DNA of 64,000 nt, from contig JAYGXS010000001.1 in NCBI GenBank assembly GCA_036362985.1, positions 20,499,818 to 20,563,817 on the forward strand. The letters run 5' to 3'. Below the pieces are notes generated by a model. The model was not told where the DNA came from and did no database searches. It saw only the letters and a list, made by a program, of their open reading frames with translations. The first letter of the stretch is position 1. Each line of letters begins with the position of its first letter. The stretch is from Ligula intestinalis (lineage: Eukaryota; Platyhelminthes; Cestoda; Diphyllobothriidea; Diphyllobothriidae). The translations under genes and the position numbers were made by a program. This document shows, in pieces, positions 25,701-35,198 of the stretch.

Positions 25701-28700
25701 TGTGGGAGCGTACAGAGAAATCGAAATCGGCCGCCCAACTGTCGTGTTTTGAGACCCAAGTCCGAGATGATCATCCTATACTACTGTTGTCTCCGATGAT
25801 GGATTCGAACATGACACCGAAACGCTAGGCGAACAAAGTTCTTGTTCCAATGATCACGTCTACTTCCCACCTGTTCCTTGGGACTCGTATTTTCGCTTGC
25901 ATCAGCTTGGAAGAACTTTGTTTCCTTTAAATCGGTCTTTATTTATATTAATTCATATCATGCCGGCGTTTTGCTCACATTTCAAAATATATTTTTCGGC
26001 CTTAAAGTCAAGTTAACGCTAAATTTAAGCGTTACGCTAATGAGTGCTTTGCTGCCTTTACCCGATAGTTTTTTAAATACAGAAATCGCGTAAGTCTCCC
26101 GTAGCAATCATTTGCAATCAGATTCCACGAATGATTCGTAGAAATTAATCTGTAAATGGGTCGGTTTCTAAGGGTGCACCAGTCCAAACGCAGACAACTG
26201 TCTCCCGGTTTTTATCCTTCATCAGTATGCCATAGACCTTATTTGGTGAGGTATAAACACGACCCAAGTAAGTGCGTCGCCATCTACGTAAGGCCTATGG
26301 CGTACCGATGATGGATAAACGCCGTGAAACAGCTGCCTGCAAGCATCTGGCAAGTATCTTATAGCACAACGTCCTTTAACGCCAGCAGCAAGCTGACGGA
26401 CGGACAGAATGGGATCGAACAGAATCGTAACCACAGCCAATCAATCTGTATTCATAAACAGAAACCGTTCTTTCACATCGATTCTGCACCATTCTCATCC
26501 ATCTTCTTTCTCTTTATCGCCTCTCAGCTAAACAAACCGAAGTCCCTGACAGAAGTTGCGCAAGCTGTCAAGTTCGAGCCGCATGCCCGCTCTGTTGACC
26601 GCCTTTTCTCTCATTCCGCCGGGGTTTCACGCCACCCCACACCGCCCGTTGCGAAGGATACCTTGGCGTATACACGCACCACTGTCTCAGCTGCTCCCAG
26701 CTACTGCGATCTACCAGTTGTTCTACCCGTCAAGGCCTCAGCCGAGGCGCTGCCCCAGAGGGCGAAAACCACCAGGCTCCCGGGTTCAGGCGAAGTTGCC
26801 GATTCTTCCTCCTCGGCAGAAGCCAGAGCACCACCGACGGCTGTTGCTGAGGCCTCAGTCACTCGCCTCCAGGGTGAACATCGAGCAGACAGCATGGCTA
26901 GCGACTACTACACAGACGATGCCTCTTCGTCAAACGACAGCAGTGGCAGGGGCCACCGACGGGAAGAACCAACTGACAAGTAAATATTATTTAAATTTAT
27001 TTATTTAAATTGATATGAACACTCATCGCACAATGGCGTTTACTTTCACTATACTACTTTATCTCAGTTTCGAAGATGCACACCGAAAAGGTGACATTGC
27101 ATGGTCTGTGCTAATGGTGGTGGGGGAGAGAGCGGCGCCGACGGCTCAACGCATTTCTTTCCTCACTAGAAACAATCTGATACGCTTGAAACTGCGCTAA
27201 CAGCCGGGGGTTGGAAAGTTGGCAACTGACGGAAGCTTCAGGCCGCACAGCCAGTGCGATGTATGTTGCGTTTTGTGGACTGGCAGAATTGAGATCAGCC
27301 TATAATGGCTCCTTCCTAATGTGGCCTTCATGGCACTTCCACTCAGCTGGCATCCGAACCAGGTGTGGCGCCACGCATACGGGCGGCTTCGGCCGCGCCA
27401 GCTACCTGGGCCCTATCCCTTCTCTGGTCTTCTTGATTCCAGCATGACATTGGACACAGGTGGTTGAGGGAGGATAAAAAGTGCAGTTGGTGCTGCGCAA
27501 GCCCACTGTCACTTAAAAAATAATTCATACCCAAGTCACCGCTTTTGCCTTCAGCAAACTGATGGCAAACACTGCGGACATCGCTGAACCCGACAGTCAA
27601 ACTTTAGCAACAGGACAGTGTCACTGGTTGGCTTTCGGTGTTTCAGAACTACTCATCCGACGAGGTTGCCTCAGTTTACATTAGACAGCTAGAGTACACT
27701 TTTCTTGTCGCCTACTGGAAGTCGCGAGGGATGCGTGCGGCTTCCAATTAGATCACAACGAATTCCATGTGGCTCCCGATTGTTGCCAAAGTCTTATCTA
27801 TGACTACGTCGCAGGAATTGCTTCGACTGCGTGCTGAACCAGGGTGGGAATGATGAGCTTGTCTGTTCACTGCCACTTCAGTTCTTGAGGTCATCATTCT
27901 TCTGAGGAGAGGCGTAAATAGAGATGGATTTCAGGCCAGTTACTATGTTCACGCCTGCTTCCGTTGTTCTTGGCTCACTCTTGTCATTGAAGTCTGATGA
28001 GTTTGGAAAGAAGTAAATGATGTACAGGTCTTTCGCACCGTAATCCGACGGCCGTGGAAGTTATCGTTGCTCCTCCGATCGCCGTGGTAGATGGGAAAAC
28101 TCGCAGTATGTACCCGACTGTAGCACTGTAATACTTCATCAGCGCAGTATTCTTCCTTTTACACGAACCCGTTGGCAATGTGCCCAACGGGAATCCTAAC
28201 TCTTATTATACATGCATGGTGCTAATAATTCGCAAGCTTGGTCAGTCACCACTTACAGATACAGACCTTCTCTGTTCTCCCTCGCAAATTCGGGCCACGT
28301 GCTACAAACACTGTCTTCCTTTATGTACACAAGTGGGCTACTATGTTCCCCGAAGAAGTAACTTTTAGGCAATCATTTATGGTTGGCGTTCGTACAGACT
28401 TTTTACATCCTTACGCTTGGAGATTATGTACACACTTCCGGTGGTTGCTACGTTATAGTTTTTCACTGCATGTTTTGGATGTGGTTGTTGCTACTGTTAG
28501 GTAGGGAATGACTGTCGGTGCAATTGGTTAAGAGCAACTCTTACTATAATTTATGGATTATAGGGCGATTGCTCCCCAAATATCCCATCAAATTCTGTCT
28601 TACCGGAAGGTAGTTGCATGAGACATATTGATTCAAACTCAATTATTTCTGGCGAGTCTTTTTTACTCATCAAACACTGCCTTTCCTCTTAGGTTTTGCA

Positions 28701-31700
28701 AACGGTATATTTAAAAGACAGGCAACTGCTCCGCCCCTAAGGATTTGGTTGTAAGTTTCGTCAGACGAACTTTCAGCTCATTGGCTTACCGCTACCCTCT
28801 CGTTGTCGGTCACATCCCCGTAGTAATCTTTATAATCCTGAGCTTGGTTAGTTTACATTATCAACTTTAAGTGTCGCTTGACCTTACGCCGTACCGCCTG
28901 ACCGTTTTCAGTGAACCAGAACTAGGAAGTCTACGGTTTTGCGCCCTTTTCTTGCGTCCAAATGTGTGTGTAGTCGACCTTGCTCACGGCCCTCGTTATT
29001 GCAAGAATGTGTGTTCTATCCAAGTCGACGGCATATATCTTAGTGAAAATTGATCTGACACAAATTTGCGTTCCCCGATATTATTACCTGCTTTTGCTCG
29101 CGTTGCGTCTCTTAGTGGTTTTTCCAAAACTTCCCCCCCCCCCCTAGGTTTTATTGAAAGCCATACTGTCTTTCTGTCTGGCCCCGTATATTTTGAAGTT
29201 GCTTTACTGTCTCATCCATACTCGATTGCTACTTAGGTTAATAATCACATAAACGCCTATGTCAACCCTTTTCTTTAAAGCGCACCTCTAGTTGCTGGTG
29301 GACCTAAGGATTTCTCCCTTCCCGGCCGTCTTTCCCGATTGGCGCTTGTGGACTCACCTATGCGGCAGGCCAACCGCGGCCAGCTGACTCGAGAAGTCCG
29401 CCACCCCGATGGTTCGGTACGTAATCTCGGTTTTCCTCATTTCCACCCTCCCCTTTCCCTGGTCTTTTATGCATTTTGTCCACTCAACTTTCCTTCATTT
29501 GACTGTCGCATTTCCTTGCCTAGATTGAACGTCAATACAGCAACGGTGGTGTCATTCTAAATTACGCCAACGGTTCGGTTAAGGAAATTTATCCCGACGG
29601 CAAGACTTCGCTGGTGGTCCTCTTTAACGGCGATACAAAGCTCACCCTGTCGGATGGATCCGTGGTAAGCCCTACTGTCTGGTTTATGGGCAGACCGCTT
29701 TTGCTCTGCGCCGTCGTTTCGTTCATAACTTAAGTACTACGCAAAAATGACAGGGAAACTGAGAGGGATGGGATTAGGATCAAGTGTTTGTTTTTTAGCA
29801 ATCCATCTTGAATATCAGCTTATCCTCTTCTTTAATCTTCCGAATGAGTCTTTGGAAAAGAAGAGTATGAGCAGAATAATTTTATCGACAAAGGCAAGGA
29901 GACTGGAACAGCCCTTTATGCCATATTAGCTGTCATTATTCAACTGCACTCGATGTCGGGTATTGCTATCAACCCAGAGCCGCACAGTATCTAGTGTTAT
30001 ATCTAATTACTAGCATTAACAAGGACAGGTGAGTTTAGAAAAGCCATTCTCATCTTATTAATCGTCATCAGCCAGCCAGCCATACCCAACCCCCGCTAGT
30101 ATACTCAGCAGTTATATGACTCAAAGGTATGTACGTATCTTGAAGTCATCTTATGGGATCCTCTTCTTCATTTTACAGATCTACACGTATGCATCGGAGG
30201 GCACTGTCCAAACCACCTTTCCTGATGGCACGGAGCAAACGGTCTATAAAGAGTATGTTTTGCAATTTAAGTTCATTTACTCTTTCCCGTATTCGGACAA
30301 AGTCCTTAAGCCTTTCAGAGCGATCTTCTCGTGCTGCGAAGCGGTGGGGCTGCCACTGGCTCTGTGTGTCGATTACTGCGATCTACAACCTACCTAATTA
30401 GGAAAAGACTGACTCTGATCCCAATCAATTAGAATTGTAGCCCATCCCTGCTTCTGTGAAAAATGCGGTTCCCCGTGCGAAGCAGCCCTGCTTCACGCCA
30501 TTTGTCGCTACCACTGCCGCCTGAGACTTCCACATTATGCATGGCGCGCGCCATCATCCCCTCGTGCTTGCTATACTATGTACCGAAATCGCCCCGAGTA
30601 TCCAAATTTCAGCATGATTTTATTGTGCGCACCGTAGTTGACTGTGCCAAAGGCTTCCTCGTCCGCGAATGGGTGTTTACATGATGGTCCGCACTTCTTG
30701 ATTTTTGACGAGCGGCAGTGATCATAGGATGCTTTCAGGGTTCCTTTAGGATCGAAATCTCCTTGCGGTAAGAAGTTCTTGCACCTGTTTTAGGTGCAGG
30801 TGGTTGATTAGAACTCAAGAAAAAATTACGCCTGCGATCTTGAGCAAGGAAAGGACTTTGCAGTTGCCTTTACGATATGTAGCTGGACGACGCCGCCGCC
30901 ACCGTATTTGCAGATGTCTGCCCATGTTATAGGCGACAACATCTTGTAAGCTTTCGCCCGTCATCCTACGCCACTCGGAGTTGGGGTTGAACACAGACTG
31001 AAATGGAGCGGGGAGACCTACTGGGACGACAAAAAATGTTTGGAGTCGTTTGTTCGTTCTAATACAGCTTGGGGTAAAGCAGTTTTACCAGAGGAACCGG
31101 AAGATTATAGCAGACACGAACGACAGAACACGCAGTAGGGATGAAGAAGACTGACGTAAACGATGGGACTGGGTCAAAAGTCTGTACAAAGATAGCATCC
31201 CTAGCTCCTGTGCTACCCTTGCTGTTGTTGTCTCATTTGCTGACTAATTCGAAAACGAATCAACAGCAGGAGATCAATATCATTCTTGTTTTCCCTATTC
31301 ATTCTCTTTCTTCTCAGGGTAGCATTCCCTTCATGGTTTTAAAGCTCCAAAGACTCCCTTTGGAGTACCTCAAGTCGGTATTAAAGTTTTTCCTTCTATG
31401 TCACACATGTTTTCTTTCCATTTGCAGTGGCCGAAAGGAGATCACCTACCCCCCTGCCAGTCGGAGCTCAATCTCTCCCACCACCCCACGTGTCCGCTCA
31501 CCTTGCCTTTCGAGGCCCAATAGCTGTCGGACGAACTTGGCACCGGTACTGGTTGAAGAAAACTGTCTGGGAAACGGAATCACGGTGCGCCTCTTCTCTA
31601 ATGGCGACCGAATAATTGAACTACCAAATGGTCAACGGGAAGTCCATTGCGCTGAATTCAAGGTAAAACCAGATCTAAGCCTTGTTAATTTACCGTCAAT

Positions 31701-34700
31701 ACCTGAAAGTCTGAAGCGTTCTCTTACAGAAGACAGATTTGACACATTTTTAGACAGCTGTTTACGGTAGCACTGATGATGCAGCCACACTAGTTTTCAT
31801 CCTTAAGGCATCAAGTTCAATTCCTTTACCCACTGACTCTCATCTAGTTCGGGAATGGCTGTCTGTAAGAGTCCTATCGAGCTTGATTAATCAAACCTAG
31901 TATGCTCTTCTCCTGCACGGATGAATGTCTGGACTCGGAGGCCGACCCATGACCAATCATATACCAGAATCGTAATTCGACGTTTAAATCCCTTCGCGAC
32001 TGACATTTGATTGGTCTTAGGTGAGCCAGGGTGAATATTGTGACCTGGGTCCCGCTTCCGATGCCGAGCTCTGGCGTGACTTTCAATGCCACCAGTCAGA
32101 TCCATCTCACTCTATCCTGCTCGTTTCGTGTACAAGTAGCAAGCTCTAGCCAGATCGAATAGAGTCAGGATCCAGAGCAGTGACTACTGGGGTATTTTGC
32201 TTTTCAGGACACGTACCTACTGGTCACTCACCTGGCACGGATCAGAGCGGGATCGGGTAGTAAGCGAATTTCTGCCCCTTATGGGGTTTGACGTAACGGG
32301 GCCCGCTGTTACATCAAAGTTGGTGGATTGCCGAAAACCAGTTATTGATTACATTATGCGACCGGTTTCTGTCAGTAGACAAGCATTTTAATTTCGTACG
32401 GTCCACCGTAGGGCACGGGCATAGGAACCCTCTCCTTATAATACAAGTAGTCGTACGCCAGGTTCCTGGGACCTTGCGGCTTGGGCTAAGTATATTATTA
32501 AATTTAGAAATAGAACACGGAAATAGGTACCGTTTCTACACTAATTTGCGAGCCCACCTCTATTGCTGCTTTTATTCCTGTTCCGGTGTCTTACCCGGTC
32601 CGTTAAAATTGTTTACCTCTGTCTTGAATTTTACATACGCAATTTTTTTTCAGGACACGATATTTTCAGTTTTAAATTCTTACTCTCCACCGACGTACTT
32701 AGACGTCTCATTGATTGAAATAAAATACTGTTGGCGTCGACACTTCCACCTTTATAAACTTTGCGCTTAGGCCGTTGCCGGACTACAAGGTAGTCGGAGA
32801 TATTGCTCTTCCAGGTGGATGTGGGTCTTAGAAGGTTGGTATCGACACACCAGCTTCCACCCTTTACCTCTGGAAGTTTTTTCGGGTGTGTCAGATACGC
32901 ACAGAGGGATTGGCAGTATGTGCCATAGCCCTTGGTAGACTAGGAGTCCCCCTTCTCCCCGGAATCTCAATTGGTTCTAGTTTGAGGACGGAGAAAAGCC
33001 GCGACGTCGACCAGCTTGAGCCAAAGGTTCACGGGGGTGAGTTGGGTGCTTGGCCGGAAACTGCAGGCGAAAAGACGCTGACAGTCATGCGGGGCGACAT
33101 CGCAATCGGGACAGCTGTCAGATGTGGACGGGTCGAGCCGGTGTTGGTATTGGCGCGGGAGCATGGAGTAGCCACTGTGTAGTTGGAGGTCGACAGTCAA
33201 ATTGAATGCCGAAGTGCGCACCCAAGGATTATTCCAGTCAGACTCCGTCTTCTGTGTGCTGGCCGTAGGGACGAAAATCCACTAAACTAATTGACTGGGG
33301 GCGAGAAGAAAATTAAACTTTGTGGCGATTCGTAGGTGGTTTTGGTAGCCTTGAGTAATCCGTTTGGCCCATTTCTGAAAAACTCGGCCGCTTCGATCTG
33401 ATTCCAACCCACGCGCTAGCAAGGGGAAGGCTTTAGCACAGACAACGGAGGCCATCGATTTTTTCAAAAGTGGGTCAAATAAACTGTTCAACTCTGCCAC
33501 AACCACCTACGTACTAATTGTGTTTCTGGTTTTCATCCGGTGGATTCAAGATTGATTGTTCGGGAAATCCTGCTTGGGCAGTCAGCTTACTGTATCAGGA
33601 TTGGTGGATTCCGCAAGTCGCAGTAGGCTTGGCGGGTTAATTGACGCGACCATTGTTAAACTCGCGACTCTTAGCTCAATTGACTAAAGCTTTGATTGTG
33701 CTCGAACCTCCCCCGTCTGTTGGTGTAGGTTCCAATACCACCGAGTTTTTTTAAAGTGGGTTAAATGAGTATGTAGCGGTTACTGACGTTTACATTGAAT
33801 AGAGCAGATCTGTGTGCGTGAGGCCTGCGACAGAGCGGCACAAATAGATGTTGAAAGGGATATTGTGGTCGGTCAGGTGAAAGTTACCACTCTTATCTGC
33901 GTATTCACGTTAATTTGTATAGCCGACGGTCGAAAGTTATCGTTGCATCTCAACATAGATGACGCTGTTGTGACAGGCCAAAATTAGGTTCTCGGATTGT
34001 GTTGGGTGGCCTGTCTGAATAAGGGTACAGGAGCCAAATGTGGTCACCTGAGCTGATCTCTAGTGTTGATACACTTCTGAATCTCTAGCATCCTGACAAT
34101 GGGAGGTAGGAGAGGCTGAAGCTGTATGCGTCTATTGCAGAGGGTTAAGTGAGTTAAACCCTGGCAACTGCGATCTTCGAAACCCAGGTTCATTAGCAGA
34201 CGAGAGAGAGGTCTTGGGAAGGCCAGAGTGTTAGGAATAGTGTATTTTGCACAGAAGGATAGGAGAACAGGTGGAAAGAGTTTTGACTCTCGGATGCTTG
34301 CAGTCCGTTTGCGAGGGTGCCAATTCCGGAGTGACGGGAGCGTAGAGAATCGCCGGAATGCCGGCACATGCTTTTGTTACGACAGCTAATCACTCGGCTG
34401 ATGTGTAGACTGGCCGTCATAGCGTGACCTTGAGATTAACGAAATCTGGCGTGGGTGCGCGGACCTTGCAGGCCAAAGGCACCACGTGTCAGCGAATGAT
34501 ATTGGTTTCAAAGTGGCCGCTAGGCACCACTAAACGTCATCCTACTAATTACCCAACTTTTGCAAGTTATGATGGCCACTCTCCCTACCGTAAGTTGATC
34601 TGGTTCCCATTGCGTGAACCGATTCCAATCTGTTTGTTCCTCCTCCTCCTCTCAACGGTATCCGCCTTCTTTTTCATTGTGTAAAGCGTCGCATTTATCC

Positions 34701-34875
34701 CGATGGAACCGCAAAGACTGTCTTCAAAGACGGTCGCCAGGAGACCTGCTACGCGTCCGGACGAATCCGCGTGAAGGATGGCCAAGGCAACCTCTTAGTT
34801 GACACTCGGATTGCGCCACTCTCTGAAGCCGTCCGGCCAACTCTGGTTGTACCGCCTCCTCATCTGCTCATCTAA
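1632..34875 (+). CDS. CENPJ: CENPJ/CPAP/SAS-4 centriole assembly protein, C-terminal part (ten exons, 5' end outside window)
   Basis: This family scaffolds centriole assembly and sets centriole length; its C-terminal G-box (TCP10_C) domain binds STIL/Ana2-type partners. Coding exons are 1632-1769, 3645-3748, 23404-23497, 24716-24958, 26528-26979, 29281-29416, 29524-29664, 30179-30252, 31428-31662 and 34687-34875. All nine junctions are phase-compatible and the sum is 1806 bp: 601 residues plus stop. Residues about 10-185 are charged heptad-like coiled coil. Residues 194-343 are a Ser/Thr/Pro/Ala-rich linker. Residues about 383-575 are G-box repeats of the NG/PDG type ([25 protein letters not shown]), ending close to the family's usual C-terminus. 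The N-terminal tubulin-binding part expected in full-length homologues (over 1300 residues in human) is not seen, so the gene probably starts left of the window. A candidate AATAAA lies about 320 bp past the stop. Exon order and reading frame are seen; identity rests on recognised family motifs. Confidence 0.9.
1880..2160 (+). repeat. GC-rich interspersed repeat, family G copy 1
   Basis: It contains GTGGTGGCACGCATAGAGACGGC, then CGCGTCAGCCACCTGCGCCC and CTTCTTGACTG. The order (variable 5' part, GTGG.GC.CGC, CGCCAGC.ACCTG, CTTGA.T) recurs at 25.5, 27.4, 36.3, 46.8 and 63.4 kb, with an edge-only match at 56.9 kb. It is probably a short non-autonomous element; class not determined. Confidence 0.6.
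3645..3748 (+). CDS. CENPJ: CENPJ exon: coiled coil
   Basis: The acceptor is TATTTTCAG and the donor AA|GTGAGT. It is 104 bp, enters in phase 0 and leaves two bases (AA) to be completed by the first base of the exon at 23404, giving Lys. The product [18 protein letters not shown]...[11 protein letters not shown] reads straight into [10 protein letters not shown], as expected for the conserved coiled coil, so the 19.7-kb gap is an intron rather than a missing piece. Confidence 0.88.
7068..7316. mobile_element. 249-bp hairpin element inserted in the RTE-like LINE
   Basis: Two arms of about 100 bp (GTCAGAAG.AGTTCT.TGGGAA ... and its complement) surround a short A/T-rich loop. An extra 34-bp tail follows the right arm. 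It is flanked by ATTTTCGCTATT at 7056-7067 and 7317-7328, a perfect 12-bp duplication of LINE sequence. Removing the insert restores the junction seen in the minus-strand LINE copy. It has no coding capacity. Confidence 0.85.
7299..8597 (+). pseudogene. Reverse transcriptase remnant of the plus-strand RTE-like LINE
   Basis: This is the uninterrupted 3' two-thirds of the polymerase region. It contains [70 protein letters not shown] and [11 protein letters not shown] in the expected order. The catalytic YADD is at 7785-7796. The first residues of the frame come from the hairpin insertion. The C-terminal frame changes near 8430, after which the family WKRRRG segment is garbled. Confidence 0.8.
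9780..9990. repeat. Diverged family F arm fragment
   Basis: It shares ordered blocks with the foldback arms: a poly-A/TTTTAAAA.CG block, AGTATGAAATTTGAA, TTTGCTATCAAA and TAAAATATATTTG.ATTT. Divergence is clearly higher than between the paired arms. Confidence 0.5.
12000..12460. repeat. Diverged family F fragments
   Basis: Blocks GCATCGTATCTGTCAATTTATTA (spacer type) and GTAATTTGCTACCAAACAAGC (arm type) are recognisable. A similar spacer-type sequence lies at 21600-21800. Structure is too degraded to define ends. Confidence 0.45.
12565..12800 (-). mobile_element. RTE-like LINE 3' fragment
   Basis: The plus-strand sequence GGCTGTGACCATGCCTGATC, then TAACCGGCGTCGATGGTGTC, matches the complement of the 3' end of the RTE-like copy that begins at 13819. 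It covers only the C-terminal part of the ORF plus the tail. The plus-strand open frame here is antisense to it. Confidence 0.7.
13205..13310. repeat. Single arm related to the palindrome at 20.3 kb
   Basis: GAACAAGGCAAAGATCACGA, then GATTAGTAGAATTTCATGACGTCATAAA, matches the arm of the palindrome at 20327-20575. It lies just outside the 3' end of the Jockey/CR1-like LINE; the palindrome lies just outside its 5' end. Confidence 0.6.
13819..17273 (-). mobile_element. RTE-like LINE, near full length, inserted in the Jockey/CR1-like LINE
   Basis: It is flanked by perfect 10-bp duplications GCAACAGCTT at 13809-13818 and 17274-17283. The minus-strand order is: GC-rich 5' UTR (17273 to about 16900), endonuclease (16900-15575, in three broken frames) and reverse transcriptase (15597-13846). 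Length and order match the plus-strand copy at 4.87-8.65 kb. Breaks between 16.9 and 15.6 kb mean it cannot encode an intact protein as read, but the polymerase part is open. Confidence 0.88.
13846..15597 (-). pseudogene. RTE-like reverse transcriptase, 583-residue open frame
   Basis: Ordered RT motifs: [48 protein letters not shown] near residue 202, a degenerate [16 protein letters not shown] block, and YADD at residues 310-313 (14659-14670). The C-terminal region has [25 protein letters not shown] and [15 protein letters not shown], characteristic of this LINE group. The usual RQGC before VLSP reads RRAC, a change at a conserved position. The upstream nuclease part lies in other frames. 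Confidence 0.85.
19281..20093 (-). pseudogene. LINE endonuclease with N-terminal zinc-finger-like segment
   Basis: The 270-residue frame starts with a Cys-rich segment ([17 protein letters not shown]...FACPSCP) of PHD-like spacing. The endonuclease fold follows: [38 protein letters not shown] and [13 protein letters not shown], the conserved metal-binding and catalytic blocks of LINE EEP nucleases. The frame shifts before the terminal SDH-type motif, so the nuclease is incomplete. Confidence 0.8.
20327..20575. repeat. Palindrome with arms of about 115 bp
   Basis: The left arm 20327-20439 (CCTTTGAACAAGGCAAAGAT ... GCGCCCACATC) and the right arm 20456-20575 are inverted copies with a handful of mismatches, around a loop of about 16 bp (GAAACAATTAGTCATA). 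A copy of the loop sequence with one mismatch (GAAAAAATTAGTCATA) sits at 20310-20325, so the left arm is bracketed by direct repeats. Confidence 0.8.
21820..22560. mobile_element. Foldback element (family F), uninterrupted copy
   Basis: The left arm (about 21826-22145, starting CGACATATGCGAAAGATTGA) and the right arm (about 22365-22560) are inverted. The spacer contains both inner pieces found beside the LINE in the copy at 4.2-9.6 kb, in the reverse order and orientation. That is expected if the whole element inserted in the other direction. The right arm is shorter than the left. Confidence 0.7.
23404..23497 (+). CDS. CENPJ: CENPJ exon with GC donor
   Basis: The acceptor is CACTTCAG. The first base A completes AA|A (Lys), followed by 31 codons ([16 protein letters not shown]..., ending [10 protein letters not shown]). 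The frame needed to continue into ISDLQTE at 24716 requires the exon to end at CAACAG, followed by GCAAGTAAAT. That is the strong consensus of a GC-AG intron. A GT four bases later would shift the frame. Confidence 0.87.
24573..24596 (+). repeat. (CCT)n microsatellite
   Basis: An uninterrupted run of CCT units lies in a CENPJ intron. Confidence 0.9.
24716..24958 (+). CDS. CENPJ: CENPJ exon: main coiled coil
   Basis: The acceptor is CTGTTTCACAG and the donor ACA|GTGAGT. It is 243 bp, 81 codons, phase 0 at both ends. It begins [19 protein letters not shown] and continues through [19 protein letters not shown], a continuous heptad-rich helix, then loses heptad character over its last 25 residues ([14 protein letters not shown]). 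Confidence 0.88.
25430..25720 (+). repeat. Family G interspersed repeat
   Basis: ACGTGGTGGTACGCGCAGGG, then GTGGCCGCACCATCGTCTGCG, aligns with the 1.9-kb copy. It continues with CAAGTCTCCTGTCACTTGAA and ATTCACGCCCAAGTCACCGT, shared with the 27.4-kb copy. Confidence 0.65.
25790..25880 (+). other. Penelope-type terminal motif, diverged copy
   Basis: CCGATGATGGATTCGAACAT, GACACCGAAACGCTAGGC and AACAAAGTTCTTGTTCC line up with the 53.9-kb block; the first core base is C to C but CTGATGA reads CCGATGA. Confidence 0.4.
26528..26979 (+). CDS. CENPJ: CENPJ exon: Ser/Pro-rich linker
   Basis: The acceptor CGCCTCTCAG follows a long CT tract; the donor is GACAA|GTAAAT. It is 452 bp, entering in phase 0 and leaving two bases. 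The 150 codons are open and compositionally biased (Ser, Ala, Pro, Thr, with an acidic [11 protein letters not shown] stretch), consistent with the variable linker between coiled coil and G-box. There is no conserved motif, so support is the splice sites, open frame and exact phase fit (AA|C, Asn) to 29281. Confidence 0.7.
27105..27600 (+). repeat. Family G interspersed repeat, longest copy
   Basis: It starts near GGTGGGGGAGAGAGCGGCGC and contains TAATGGCTCCTTCCTAATGT, GTGTGGCGCCACGCATACGG and CCAAGTCACCGCTTTTGCC. It matches the copy at 63.06-63.47 kb over its 5' half and the 25.5 and 36.3 kb copies over its 3' half. It probably represents most of the element. Confidence 0.65.
29281..29416 (+). 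CDS. CENPJ: CENPJ exon: entry to G-box domain
   Basis: The acceptor CCCTTTTCTTTAAAG gives the phase needed by the preceding exon; the donor is TCG|GTACGT. It is 136 bp. The product ends REVRHPDGS, the first PDG-type G-box unit, and continues as IERQYSNGG in the next exon. A second possible acceptor (CTCTAG ending at 29291) would break the phase, so 29281 is preferred. Confidence 0.75.
29524..29664 (+). CDS. CENPJ: CENPJ exon: G-box repeats
   Basis: The acceptor is TTGCCTAG and the donor GTG|GTAAGC. It is 141 bp, 47 codons, phase 0 at both ends. It holds the repeats [20 protein letters not shown] and [11 protein letters not shown]. The alternation of NG/DG turns with short beta strands is diagnostic of TCP10_C. 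Confidence 0.92.
30030..30110. repeat. SINE fragment (GCCGTCATCAGCCAGCC motif)
   Basis: AAAAGCCATTCTCATCTTAT, then TAATCGTCATCAGCCAGCCAG, matches the body of the tRNA-like SINE seen at 41.4-41.8 and 52.65 kb. The tRNA-like head is not recognisable. Confidence 0.5.
30179..30252 (+). CDS. CENPJ: CENPJ exon: G-box repeat
   Basis: The acceptor is CATTTTACAG and the donor AAAGA|GTATGT. It is 74 bp, coding [20 protein letters not shown] and leaving two bases (GA). Joining to the T at 31428 makes GAT (Asp), giving [11 protein letters not shown], a clean G-box unit. Compared with my recollection of vertebrate CPAP one repeat appears to be missing here. Confidence 0.88.
31428..31662 (+). CDS. CENPJ: CENPJ exon: G-box with inserted Ser/Pro/Arg segment
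   Basis: The acceptor is CCATTTGCAG and the donor AAG|GTAAAA. It is 235 bp. It starts with GRKEITYP and ends with [20 protein letters not shown] followed by [11 protein letters not shown], both conserved G-box units. Between them lie about 37 residues rich in Ser, Pro, Arg and Cys with no NG/DG turns, where the family normally has further repeats. Confidence 0.88.
32950..33190 (-). mobile_element. Jockey/CR1-like LINE 3' fragment
   Basis: The minus-strand translation [20 protein letters not shown], then [20 protein letters not shown], matches the 3' end of the LINE family. It lies within a CENPJ intron, antisense to the gene. Confidence 0.75.
34687..34875 (+). CDS. CENPJ: CENPJ terminal exon
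   Basis: The acceptor is GTGTAAAG after a CT-rich tract. It has 62 codons plus TAA. It begins [20 protein letters not shown] and contains [18 protein letters not shown], the strongly conserved end of the TCP10_C domain, then adds about 20 family-variable residues to the stop at 34873-34875. Confidence 0.93.
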   Translation, partial: RRIYPDGTAKTVFKDGRQETCYASGRIRVKDGQGNLLVDTRIAPLSEAVRPTLVVPPPHLLI

Positions 34876-35192
34876 CTCCCGGGCAATTCAGTTGTTCGTC
34901 CCGGTTTTAAGGCTGTGCAATATACATATCTACACGCACACATCTATAAACACACCTGTTCTGCAACGTGTGAGATATGTCTGGATAAAAATATCTCCTC
35001 CTTTCTGGACCTGATTTATTCTGGTGTAGCGGTTACACCGCCTCGCTGCCCTCCCCTTTTCCCAAAGCAGTGTTCTCCAGTCGTCCGTTCCTCCTGCGTG
35101 TTGTGTTTCCCTGCCCTCACGCGCATGATCTCACATGGCTCCCCCACCCCATACCACCGGGGCATTTGCCCTGCGTTCCTCAGCCGGGCAAC

Positions 35193-35198
35193 AATAAA
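35193..35198 (+). promoter_or_regulatory. Candidate CENPJ polyadenylation signal
   Basis: AATAAA lies about 320 bp downstream of the CENPJ stop codon. It is only a motif match; I did not see an independent cleavage-site signature. Confidence 0.4.

Larger units (their letters stand above)
24959..29280 (+). other. CENPJ introns 4 and 5 regions with repeats
   Basis: Outside the exon at 26528-26979 this span contains GC-rich interspersed repeats (25430-25720, 27105-27600) and a Penelope-type terminal motif near 25.79-25.88 kb. Bases about 27650-29280 show no recognised feature. Confidence 0.5.

Noticed and set aside
26556..27008. 150-residue Pro/Arg-rich plus-strand frame
   Set aside because: It overlaps the CENPJ linker exon in another frame; the phase of flanking exons supports the Ser-rich frame.
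31141..31427. Upstream extension of the frame containing CENPJ exon 9
   Set aside because: The required phase and the TTTGCAG acceptor put the exon start at 31428; the upstream frame has no G-box pattern.
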